Assembly (NCBI GenBank): GCA_004028495.1
Contig: MTKS01000117.1
Span: forward strand, 1 to 5,835
Direction of reading: 5' to 3'
DNA: 5,835 nt
From: Candidatus Electrothrix marina
GTDB taxonomy: Bacteria; Desulfobacterota; Desulfobulbia; Desulfobulbales; Desulfobulbaceae
In this document: positions 1-5,120 of the stretch, piece after piece
Layout: every line of letters begins with the position of its first letter
How positions within the stretch are numbered: position 1 is the stretch's first letter
The notes under the pieces: model-generated
What the model saw: the letters and a program-made list of their open reading frames with translations, nothing else
What the model was told of the DNA's origin: nothing
The model's database searches: none
Program-made: the position numbers and the translations under genes

Positions 1-126
1 CTCCGGGATGTGATCATGACAGCGTTTGAAACCGCAGTACGAGATGGCTCTGTGTTTATCAATATCCATAATGTATCGGGCTCCTTTTTTGTCGGATTCG
101 GTGAAGGAAAAACGAAGTGTTTATGA
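1..126 (+). CDS. C-terminal end of an unidentified protein (5' end outside window)
   Basis: The first forward frame is open from base 1 to a TGA at 124-126 and gives 41 residues, starting LRDVIMTAFETAVRDG and ending GFGEGKTKCL. The stretch alternates hydrophobic and polar residues as in a folded domain (a likely helix, then beta-like INIHNVSGSFFVGFG), and its codons resemble those of the neighbouring genes. Internal ATG (16-18) and GTG (10-12) codons exist, but neither has a clear ribosome binding site, so I read it as the tail of a gene entering from the left. I do not recognise the family and assign no function. The competing frame starting at TTG 26 gives a strongly basic, unconvincing protein. 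The main doubt is the short length. Confidence 0.45.
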   Translation, partial: LRDVIMTAFETAVRDGSVFINIHNVSGSFFVGFGEGKTKCL

Positions 127-343
127 GATTATGAGATCATATCCGGGAAGAAAAATATACTATAAGCAGTGTCTGAAGAAGATAAAAGAAAAGCGGACAA
201 AACGGCATAGGCATCTCCTGAATCTGAGGGGAAAAGAGGTAATACTCTGTAATCATAGCATAGAGGGGAAAATGCGGCGATCTTTTTTGTCCTTTTCCCC
301 TTATTGCGGCATCAGGAAGGGTATTTGCGTTGAGAGATAATAT

Positions 344-371
344 TTGACATCCATCGGATACACTGTAGAAT
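344..371 (+). promoter_or_regulatory. Sigma70-type promoter (TTGACA - 16 bp - TAGAAT)
   Basis: A perfect -35 box TTGACA at 344-349 is followed, after a 16-base spacer, by TAGAAT at 366-371, which matches five of six bases of the -10 consensus. Transcription would start near 377-379 and run toward the gene at 544, leaving a leader of about 165 bases. It is the best promoter-like sequence I found in the window. It could equally drive a small RNA encoded in the leader. Confidence 0.6.
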
Positions 372-405
372 TCCCGTGTCGTTTGCAGTTCTCCAGCCTT
401 TTGCA

Positions 406-439
406 GGCGGGAGAGCCGTTGTTTCTCCCTCTGTCCGCC
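406..439 (+). promoter_or_regulatory. Hairpin in the leader downstream of the promoter
   Basis: GGGAGA (409-414) pairs with TCTCCC (424-429) across a 9-base loop. An outer GGC (406-408) can pair with GCC (437-439) if bases 430-436 bulge. The structure would lie about 30 bases into the transcript from the promoter at 344-371. No T tract follows, so an intrinsic terminator is unlikely. It could be a regulatory or stabilising leader element; I do not recognise it as a known riboswitch. Confidence 0.35.
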
Positions 440-443
440 GGTG

Positions 444-455
444 TCATGCGCATGA
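444..455. promoter_or_regulatory. Perfect 12-bp palindrome TCATGCGCATGA
   Basis: TCATGCGCATGA is identical to its own reverse complement and lies about 75 bases downstream of the -10 box. A site this symmetric could bind a dimeric regulator or form a short 4-bp RNA stem. Only one copy was noticed in the window, so any role is speculative. Confidence 0.25.
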
Positions 456-492
456 TATTTATGTGCAAATGAAGTGCAATGATTGTATGGAC

Positions 493-498
493 AGGAGG
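493..498 (+). promoter_or_regulatory. Orphan strong Shine-Dalgarno AGGAGG with no start at normal spacing
   Basis: AGGAGG (493-498, extended to AGGAGGTGA) is an ideal ribosome binding site, yet no ATG, GTG or TTG follows at the usual 5-10 bases. The nearest ATG is at 522, 23 bases on. It would open an 11-codon frame (MLFLSKNYETG) ending at 555-557, overlapping the start of the gene at 544. The sequence could act as a ribosome standby or leader site, or be coincidental. Confidence 0.3.
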
Positions 499-543
499 TG
501 AGTCGTTCCGGGAAGCACAACATGCTCTTTCTGAGTAAAAATT

Positions 544-1035
544 ATGAAACTGGCTGATACTGATTCGAAATTAGGGCGTAAACTGGAAACATGGGTTGTC
601 AGTGAAAAAAAGGAAAAAAAGAAACCGAGGCTGAAAAGAAGATTAGAGAAATGGCTGACTGACGAAGAAAAAAAGGAGCAGTTCTATGTCGTGGAAGAAA
701 AGACAGGGATGCAGCGTAAAATTTTGATGGCGACAAGTCAGCGAGCAATTTTGTTTGAGAATAATTTATTCGGAAAGCTCAAAGATACCAGCGATAAGGT
801 GTGGAATCAATTCATTTCTGTCCATCTCACAGAAGGAGTCTTGTCTTCTTCGTTGGAATTATGTTTTTTTCGTTACCATGATTCGAACAATCATCTTGAG
901 GCTGTCGATTGGACGCTCTCTGGATTAGATAAGGCAAAGGCGTGGGAGTTTTACGCATATCTGAAGGACAGGGAGATGTCCTTAAAGGAGAGACGCCGCA
1001 GTAAGCAGGCGGTACCGTTGGCGGCAAAGAATTAG
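544..1035 (+). CDS. Small basic protein with a bacterial PH-like domain
   Basis: This 163-residue protein has two parts. Residues 1-46 are very basic and contain an imperfect tandem repeat with a 20-residue period: KLGRKLETWVVSEKKEK (9-25) and RLKRRLEKWLTDEEKKE (29-45), sharing the pattern (K/R)LxRxLExW. Residues 47-142 resemble bacterial PH-like (bPH/YokE-type) domains: a strand carrying KILMATSQRAILFE, a turn around LFGKL, a VWNQFISVHLTEG strand, another strand SSLELCFFR, and a closing helix around AKAWEFYAYL. The tail (143-163) is again basic. There is no signal peptide or membrane segment, so it is probably cytoplasmic; PH-like folds often bind membranes or proteins, and the basic repeat could contact lipids or nucleic acid (inference). 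ATG 544 is the only usable start, because an in-frame TGA lies at 532-534. Its own ribosome binding site is weak, while a strong AGGAGG sits about 45 bases upstream. Substrate and pathway are unknown. Confidence 0.75.
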   Translation: MKLADTDSKLGRKLETWVVSEKKEKKKPRLKRRLEKWLTDEEKKEQFYVVEEKTGMQRKILMATSQRAILFENNLFGKLKDTSDKVWNQFISVHLTEGVLSSSLELCFFRYHDSNNHLEAVDWTLSGLDKAKAWEFYAYLKDREMSLKERRRSKQAVPLAAKN

Positions 1036-1120
1036 TTCTGTTATGAAAAAAGTTTCGGGCAGGAACATATGCAAAAAGGGGTAATCCTGTTCGGTTGATG
1101 ACATCAGGAAGAGAAAAAGA
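1036..1120 (+). promoter_or_regulatory. thrC upstream region with palindrome and ribosome binding site
   Basis: The 85-base gap between the PH-like gene and thrC has no clear terminator and no convincing -35/-10 pair, so thrC may be read through from upstream. An odd palindrome TGATG-A-CATCA occupies 1096-1106. It abuts the ribosome binding site AGGAAGAG (1106-1113), which lies 7 bases before the thrC ATG. A protein bound there, or a hairpin, could affect thrC translation, but this is only suggested by position. I see no threonine/isoleucine-rich attenuator leader peptide. Confidence 0.35.
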
Positions 1121-2521
1121 ATGAAATATATAAGCACCAGGGGCGGGATAGAGCCCATTGCATTTGATCAGGCAGTTATGATGGGCCTTGCGCGGGACGG
1201 AGGGCTATTGCTCCCGGAAACCCTGCCTTCCGTATCTGCACAGAAGCTGGATGCCTGGCAGAATCTTCATTACAAGAGCCTTGCCCTGGAGGTGTTGGAT
1301 CTATTCAGTGGCGATATGCCGCGCCTTGATCTGGATGATCTGATTGAGCGGTCCTACAGTTCCTTTCGTCATCCCCAGGTCACCCCGGTGCGCAAGACCG
1401 GTGATCTCTATATCATGGAGCTTTTCCACGGCCCGACCTTGGCCTTTAAGGACGTGGCCTTGCAGCTGCTCGGCAATCTGTTTGAGTACGAGCTGAAAAA
1501 GAGCGGCGGCTTCATGAATATTATCGGGGCTACTTCCGGCGATACCGGCAGTGCAGCGATCTACGGGGTTCGGGGGAAAAAGGGTATCAATATCTTTATC
1601 CTCCATCCGCACGGGCGTACCAGCCCGATCCAGGCTCTCCAGATGACCACGGTTACAGATGCTAATGTCTTTAATCTTGCCGTCAACGGCACCTTTGATG
1701 ATGCCCAGGCCATAGTCAAAGAGCTGTTCAGTGATCTGGAATTCAAGGATCAGTATCAGCTGGGCGCGATCAACTCTATTAATTGGGCTCGGGTCCTGGC
1801 TCAGGTGGTCTACTATGTCTTTGCCTTTCTCAAATTGCGCAAACAGGGCTTTGACTCGGTGGATTTTTCTGTGCCTACGGGTAATTTCGGTGATATCTTT
1901 GCTGGCTATGTGGCCAAGCAGCTGTTGCCCGAGGGCTGTATCAACCGCCTGATCCTGGCCACCAATTCCAATGATATTCTAACCCGCTTTGTCAATAATG
2001 GCGATTATTCCATTGCCGGAGAAGTGACCCCGACCTTCAGCCCGTCTATGGATATCCAGATCGCTTCCAATTTTGAGCGCTATCTCTATTATCTGCATGG
2101 TCAGGACGGTGCTAAGGTCAAGGCGGATATGGAGACCTTTGCCGCCGCCGGGCGTATGGATCTTGCCGCCTTTGGGGAGCAGGCTGCCCGTGATTTTGCC
2201 TCGTATTCCGTGTCCGAGGAAGAGACCATCGCCACGATCCGGCAATGCTCTCAGGAGCATGATTATCTGCTTGATCCTCATACGGCAATCGGTGTCCGGG
2301 CTGCGCAGGAGCTCAAGGAAGATCGGCCTGTGGTCTGTCTTGCCACGGCGCATCCGGCGAAATTCGGCGAGGCGGTGCAAAAGGCCACCGGCAATGAGGT
2401 GGAGCTGCCGCCCGCCTTGGCCGGGTTAGCGAACAAGGAGAGTCGCTGCGAGATCCTGGATGCGGATATTGCCTTGATTCGGGAGTATGTGGAGAAGAAT
2501 GCGTTGGAGGGAGAAATTTAA
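1121..2521 (+). CDS. thrC: Threonine synthase
   Basis: Threonine synthase (EC 4.2.3.1) converts O-phospho-L-homoserine and water to L-threonine and phosphate, the last step of threonine biosynthesis, using pyridoxal phosphate in the cytoplasm. The 466 residues begin with the family's N-terminal domain: MKYISTRGG, then the LARDGGLLLPE segment at 24-33. The cofactor lysine is K110 in HGPTLAFKD (103-111). GATSGDTGSAA (136-146) is the conserved substrate/cofactor loop, GNFGDIFAG (254-262) the glycine-rich phosphate-binding loop, SMDIQIASNFER (309-320) a hallmark of the long threonine synthase class, and DPHTAIG (385-391) and ATAHPAKF (408-415) the conserved C-terminal motifs. The length is slightly above E. 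coli ThrC (about 428) but normal for this E. coli/yeast-like class. ATG 1121 is preceded by AGGAAGAG. No other threonine genes are in the window, so it is not in a classical thrABC operon here. The gene looks intact and is more GC-rich than the two genes after it. Confidence 0.96.
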   Translation: MKYISTRGGIEPIAFDQAVMMGLARDGGLLLPETLPSVSAQKLDAWQNLHYKSLALEVLDLFSGDMPRLDLDDLIERSYSSFRHPQVTPVRKTGDLYIMELFHGPTLAFKDVALQLLGNLFEYELKKSGGFMNIIGATSGDTGSAAIYGVRGKKGINIFILHPHGRTSPIQALQMTTVTDANVFNLAVNGTFDDAQAIVKELFSDLEFKDQYQLGAINSINWARVLAQVVYYVFAFLKLRKQGFDSVDFSVPTGNFGDIFAGYVAKQLLPEGCINRLILATNSNDILTRFVNNGDYSIAGEVTPTFSPSMDIQIASNFERYLYYLHGQDGAKVKADMETFAAAGRMDLAAFGEQAARDFASYSVSEEETIATIRQCSQEHDYLLDPHTAIGVRAAQELKEDRPVVCLATAHPAKFGEAVQKATGNEVELPPALAGLANKESRCEILDADIALIREYVEKNALEGEI

Positions 2522-2542
2522 ATCAACTCTAAAGTGATCGGT

Positions 2543-2944
2543 ATGAACAGACAAAGAATGCGGAATATTTTTTTGGCAATGATGTTGTCGGCCTGTGTAA
2601 CTGGTGATGGATATTCGGCTGAAGATTCGAGGATGATGACGCAGCAGTCCCTTGTAGAGAAGTCGCTGCTGAAGTCAGAGCAGCTCTACTTAAAAGCAAG
2701 AAGTATCGCTTTTGATTTACAGGCAAAAGTTAAGTCCTTGACTCTGGAGAAGGAGGGTCTGTCAGAAGAGATTAATCGATTAAAACAGGAGGTTGATAAG
2801 TTAAGGAGTGAAAATGATAAGCTGCGTAACGAGTGCTTCTCTCCTGAAAAGGAAAAGGCCGGTAATCTGAAACTGGAGATACTGGAAAAAAAGGTTGATA
2901 GGCTTGATCGGAAGATTAACTTGAACCCTTCGGAAGGGGAATAA
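2543..2944 (+). CDS. Small predicted lipoprotein with long coiled coil
   Basis: From ATG 2543 this gives 133 residues. The N-terminus has a basic start (MNRQRMRN), a short hydrophobic stretch (IFLAMM) and then LSAC, which fits a lipobox with the lipidated cysteine at 18. A type I signal cleavage after YSA (about 26) is the alternative. The mature part is highly charged and helical: roughly 45-97 form a coiled coil with heptad positions at L73, I77, L80, V84, L87, N91 and L94, and a second helix spans about 106-124. It is probably anchored in a membrane with the coiled coil in the periplasm. A GTG at 2534 would add three residues. Neither start has a good Shine-Dalgarno, but the thrC stop is only 21 bases upstream, so reinitiation is plausible. 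One base separates its stop from the next gene, so the two products probably act together. I do not recognise a family and function is unknown. Confidence 0.7.
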   Translation: MNRQRMRNIFLAMMLSACVTGDGYSAEDSRMMTQQSLVEKSLLKSEQLYLKARSIAFDLQAKVKSLTLEKEGLSEEINRLKQEVDKLRSENDKLRNECFSPEKEKAGNLKLEILEKKVDRLDRKINLNPSEGE

Positions 2945-2945
2945 T

Positions 2946-3332
2946 ATGCAAGATTTAATTGATCAGTTAGAATCATTACCCGTTTCATCGGTTTCAGAGG
3001 TTAATTCTCTTAACGACAGTATCAAGTTTTTCACGCAGCCGGTAGTTTGGTCAAGCACAATGTTATTTCTGATATCATGGATAGTATTTTCACTTCTGAG
3101 CAAAAATATCAGGGAAACCGATCATCATCCTTATGATCTTTTAATCACATTCGGCATTCCTTTTATAGTGTTGTGCTCAGTTTTTGCCGTTGTTCTGGCT
3201 CCGACGAAAGATTCCATTACTCCTATTGTCGGTCTGCTGGGTACAGTTGCAGGTTATTTGCTTGGAAGGAATGATAATACGAGGAGAACTAAGGAATATA
3301 AGGATACGTCAAATGATCGAACAGCTGAGTAG
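2946..3332 (+). CDS. Small membrane protein with three predicted helices and a glycine zipper
   Basis: This 128-residue protein has a mildly acidic N-terminus (1-33) and three hydrophobic segments: about 35-52 (VWSSTMLFLISWIVFSLL), 65-85 (LLITFGIPFIVLCSVFAVVLA) and 91-107 (ITPIVGLLGTVAGYLLG). The tail is hydrophilic and basic (RNDNTRRTKEYK). The basic residues after helix 1 and in the tail predict the N-terminus outside and the C-terminus in the cytoplasm. Helix 3 carries G96, G99, G103 and G107; GxxxGxxxG is a glycine-zipper pattern used for close helix packing and oligomerisation. The start is well supported: ATG 2946 follows AAGGGG by a normal distance, and the upstream gene ends at 2944, indicating translational coupling. 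Base composition is AT-rich compared with thrC. The GLLGTVAGYLLGR segment resembles those of other small uncharacterised bacterial membrane proteins (from memory). No function can be assigned. Confidence 0.72.
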   Translation: MQDLIDQLESLPVSSVSEVNSLNDSIKFFTQPVVWSSTMLFLISWIVFSLLSKNIRETDHHPYDLLITFGIPFIVLCSVFAVVLAPTKDSITPIVGLLGTVAGYLLGRNDNTRRTKEYKDTSNDRTAE

Positions 3333-3489
3333 TCTGGCCGGCAGGGAATGATTCGTGCCGGTGATATTCTTCCGGGAATGTTGCCGACCGTTTTCAAGGA
3401 AGCCGCAGAGGTGGTTTACGAATCGTCCGTCTTCCTTTTGTTTCCTCACCATCTGCTTCAGGTGATTGCTTCGACTCTTTTATACGGAA
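3333..3489. terminator. Convergent intergenic region with a weak terminator-like inverted repeat
   Basis: The + strand membrane protein and the - strand EI24 gene end toward each other across these 157 bases, so termination is expected here. The best candidate for the + strand is AAGGAAG (3396-3402) against CTTCCTT (3431-3437), followed by TTGTTT. Its 28-base interior contains a CCGC/GTGG mini-stem. A second small hairpin, TCACC (3446-3450) against GGTGA (3461-3465), could serve either direction but has no T tract. Neither is a textbook terminator. Confidence 0.28.
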
Positions 3490-4251
3490 TCAGGACACGG
3501 CCTGTTCTGACGCACCGTTCTCCTGATTTTCTTCAAAGAGCAGTACCCCCAGAGCAACACCGCTGATCACCGAATAGGTCGGGCCGATAAACCAGCCGAT
3601 AACCGGGATCATGGTGAGGAGCAGACCGGCTGCCCCGAAAAAGAACATCTCGCCCTTCTTGCTCCAGAGCAGGGCAAAGGTCTGTTTCGGGGCCATGCCG
3701 CGACGATCCAAGTAGGGATCGACAAAAGCGGCGCTGCTCAGGAACATCTGGAAGAAAAAGACCACGGCAGCGGATAGAAGCGCACCTATAACCGGGAGAG
3801 CAGACAGCGCGAACCCGGCAATAACGACCAGCACGGACGCCAGCACTGTGACCAGCAGGATCAGGGACAGCCGTATCAACGAGGCCGGGATGCTTTGTCC
3901 GGTGGGAGTGGGTTTGCCGGTAAGAATGCATTCCGCCTCTTCAGAGATGAGGTCAAGGAAAGGGGTGAAGACCAGCAGCACAAGACTGCGGAAGATGATG
4001 TACAGCGGCCCCGCCGCCACAACGCTGAGGGCTATCCAGACTGCAAAGCCGATCCATTCGGTCCAGGTTTGCTCCGGGAAGAGCAGGTGCTGGAGATAAT
4101 CGGACAGACCCCAGCCCAGCGCAAAGAAGCCTGCTATGGAAAGCGGAACCAGCAGGACGGAGATGGCGATGGGGAGGCGGAGTCTTTTCCACTGGCCGTG
4201 TTTCCAGAGGACTTCGTGGCCGACTTTAAAGGCTTTTATGGTGTTTTTCAT
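3490..4251 (-). CDS. EI24/CysZ-like integral membrane protein
   Basis: The 253-residue protein matches the EI24 (PF07264) family in layout. It has a basic N-terminus, hydrophobic segments at about 27-49, 65-97 (probably two helices or a re-entrant hairpin), 124-147, 150-172 and 202-237, and the family-typical stretch TPFLDLISEEAE (96-107) between them. SSAAFVDPYLDRRGM (172-186) followed by a charged loop and the FFGAAGLLLTMIPVIGW segment is the recognisable C-terminal half. E. coli CysZ, an inner-membrane sulfate importer of this family, has about the same length, but no sulfate assimilation gene is nearby, so the substrate is not known and I give no symbol. The start ATG (4251-4249) has only a weak GAAGAG upstream, inside a small palindrome (4265-4275). 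It lies 81 bases downstream of the VapC stop on the same strand and may be an independent gene. It looks intact. Confidence 0.85.
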   Translation of the reverse strand: MKNTIKAFKVGHEVLWKHGQWKRLRLPIAISVLLVPLSIAGFFALGWGLSDYLQHLLFPEQTWTEWIGFAVWIALSVVAAGPLYIIFRSLVLLVFTPFLDLISEEAECILTGKPTPTGQSIPASLIRLSLILLVTVLASVLVVIAGFALSALPVIGALLSAAVVFFFQMFLSSAAFVDPYLDRRGMAPKQTFALLWSKKGEMFFFGAAGLLLTMIPVIGWFIGPTYSVISGVALGVLLFEENQENGASEQAVS

Positions 4252-4332
4252 GGTGAATAGAACTCTTCAATGAAGTCAGTGAGGAGAGGGGGGCAAGGTT
4301 GAAAATTTCCCCTGTTTAAAAAAGCGGGAGAG

Positions 4333-4764
4333 TTAATCGGTAGGTGAAAGAAGACGCACGTCAATGCCGAAGAACTCAGCGGCCTGAGCAAGCTTGACAT
4401 CGGCGGTAAGCAGAGTTGAATGGGCTGTACAGCTTGCCGCAAGGTGCAAGCCGTCAAGTGTTCGCAATGGTGTATTGAACTGGGCAATCCATCCGGCCGC
4501 CATTGTGTAGTGGTGCTCCTCAATCTCCAGCAACTGATATAGTTTTTCCTTGAAAAGATGCTGTTCAAATTGACGGATTATTTTCTGCCCGTCCTCCCGT
4601 GCCATACCTTCTCGGATTTTTCTGGATACAGCCGAGATCAGTTCCAAACGAGTGAGCCAACTGATTGCTGGCATATTTTCGGTTACAATGAGTGCCTCTG
4701 CTTTGTCGCTTAGCGGTTCCGGGCAGTAGTATGCGGTCAGCACACTGGTATCAAGGTAATACAT
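4333..4764 (-). CDS. vapC: PIN-domain toxin of a type II toxin-antitoxin system (VapC family)
   Basis: VapC toxins are Mg2+-dependent endoribonucleases, usually cutting tRNA or rRNA, held inactive by a cognate antitoxin. This 143-residue protein is a complete PIN domain. The opening MYYLDTSVL gives D5, LELISAV gives E41, LRTLDGLHLA gives D104, and LLTADVKLA gives D122. These are the four acidic metal-binding positions expected of an active PIN nuclease, and the length is normal for the family. The ATG (4764-4762) shares a base with the TGA that ends the repaired antitoxin frame (TGATG), the usual translational coupling of antitoxin and toxin. As the sequence stands, the upstream antitoxin is frameshifted and ends 13 bases earlier, so coupling would be lost in the unshifted frame. 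The target RNA cannot be told from sequence. Confidence 0.92.
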   Translation of the reverse strand: MYYLDTSVLTAYYCPEPLSDKAEALIVTENMPAISWLTRLELISAVSRKIREGMAREDGQKIIRQFEQHLFKEKLYQLLEIEEHHYTMAAGWIAQFNTPLRTLDGLHLAASCTAHSTLLTADVKLAQAAEFFGIDVRLLSPTD

Positions 4765-4998
4765 CAGTATCGCTCTTCATCCCGTGCCGCCAAGACAGCG
4801 GCACTCAGTCCTTGTCCCGGAACTGTAATTGTCCGACGGAATTCTTTCAGGCTCGGCAGGCGGCGTTTTTTTTTGGGGAGGTACCAGACAGGCCACTTCC
4901 TTCCCCCGTCTCGTCAGGAGAACATGCTGGCCATGTTCAACCTGCTTGAGCAGTTTTCTCAGCTTTGCGGGAGCTTCTTTTACAGTTACTTCAAGCAT
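4764..4998 (-). CDS. Phd/YefM-type antitoxin, frameshifted at an A9 run
   Basis: The antitoxin should bind and neutralise the adjacent VapC and repress their shared promoter. Residues 1-44 (MLEVTVKEAPAKLRKLLKQV, then EHGQHVLLTRRGKEVACLVP and PQKK) are a typical Phd/YefM DNA-binding and dimerisation domain: a VTVKEA start, a regulatory helix, and a GxxVLLTRRGKEVACLV beta hairpin. After nine consecutive A the written frame continues as TPPAEPERIPSDNY and stops at 4779-4777, giving 73 residues with an alien, cysteine-containing tail. Removing one A gives 77 residues with a tail starting RRLPSLKEFRRTITVPGQGL and ending LAARDEERY. That is a normal toxin-binding tail for this family, with its TGA at 4766-4764 overlapping the toxin ATG. 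So the gene is one base too long in the A run. The cause may be homopolymer error, a recent mutation, or functional slippage. The start ATG (4998-4996) has a GAGAGA-type ribosome binding site. Confidence 0.85.
4866..4874 (-). other. A9 homopolymer at the antitoxin frame break (possible slippage site)
   Basis: On the coding (-) strand the sequence reads CCCC, nine A, then CGCCGCC. The antitoxin-like frames before and after this run are offset by one base; eight A would join them exactly. Runs of about nine A or T are known to permit RNA polymerase slippage (Thermus dnaX, Shigella mxiE), and they are also frequent sites of mutation and sequencing error. The sequence alone cannot separate these. 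Confidence 0.7.
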
Positions 4999-5036
4999 GA
5001 TTTATCTCTCGTTTTGTGTATGTTTTTGATGTGTAC

Positions 5037-5076
5037 ATTCTACCATCATTCTCTTGTCGAATCCATCTTTTGTCAA
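5037..5076 (-). promoter_or_regulatory. Candidate promoter(s) of the antitoxin-toxin operon
   Basis: Two overlapping possibilities are seen on the - strand. TTGACA (5076-5071) is followed after 17 bases by GAGAAT (5053-5048), a four-of-six -10 box. Slightly downstream, TGGTAGAAT (5045-5037) is an extended -10 (TGn plus TAGAAT), which can work without a good -35. A small TGTACA palindrome lies just beyond it, near the expected transcription start, where an autoregulating antitoxin could bind. These give a leader of about 30-50 bases before the antitoxin ATG. Confidence 0.4.
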
Positions 5077-5120
5077 ATGGAGAAAGATTTTGCGCATCCA
5101 GAAGTCGATTGCAAACATGG

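Larger units (their letters stand above)
127..543. other. Intergenic region of about 417 bases with regulatory features but no convincing gene
   Basis: Both strands hold open frames here, but their translations are low in domain-like pattern, unusually basic or cysteine-rich, and lack ribosome binding sites, so I call no gene. The left part (127-343) is purine-rich on the + strand and includes an inverted repeat, AGGGGAAAA at 264-272 against TTTTCCCCT at 293-301, separated by 20 bases and not followed by a T tract. The right part (344-543) holds a sigma70-like promoter, a hairpin, a 12-bp palindrome and an orphan AGGAGG, listed separately. Together these suggest a structured 5' leader for the gene at 544, or a small RNA. 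Confidence 0.5.

Noticed and set aside
264..301. AGGGGAAAA/TTTTCCCCT inverted repeat as a terminator of the left-edge gene
   Set aside because: The loop is 20 bases, the stem is A/T-rich inside, and no T tract follows. It lies 140 bases beyond the stop at 126.
26..340. Open + strand frame of 104 codons from a TTG start
   Set aside because: No ribosome binding site. The product is extremely basic with no recognisable domain, and the frame overlaps the more protein-like frame that ends at 126.
137..523. Open - strand frame of 128 codons
   Set aside because: Its amino-acid pattern is irregular and matches no family I know, it lies over the promoter, hairpin and palindrome, and it lacks a convincing ribosome binding site.
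1979..2380. Long - strand frame inside thrC
   Set aside because: It is antisense to a highly conserved gene; its translation is arginine/glycine-rich with no family pattern.
2543..3332. Phage spanin pair (Rz/Rz1-like)
   Set aside because: The lipoprotein carries the coiled coil and the partner has three membrane helices, the reverse of the spanin layout. The genes are not nested and no phage genes are nearby.
3348..3566. Small + strand frame beginning MIRAGDILPGMLP
   Set aside because: The first residues look protein-like, recalling DUF721/DciA N-termini, but the frame runs into the 3' end of the EI24 gene on the other strand, its latter part is antisense sequence, and no good ribosome binding site precedes it. 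A decayed gene fragment cannot be excluded.
3490..4251. Naming the EI24 protein CysZ
   Set aside because: Length and family fit, but no cys gene is in the window and the EI24 family covers many proteins of unknown substrate.
3895..4260. Long + strand frame opposite the EI24 gene
   Set aside because: It is antisense to a clear membrane-protein gene, and its charged translation shows no domain.
4285..4320. GGGG...CCCC inverted repeat between vapC and the EI24 gene as a terminator
   Set aside because: On the - strand, where a terminator is needed, it is followed by C-rich sequence rather than a T tract; no + strand gene precedes it.
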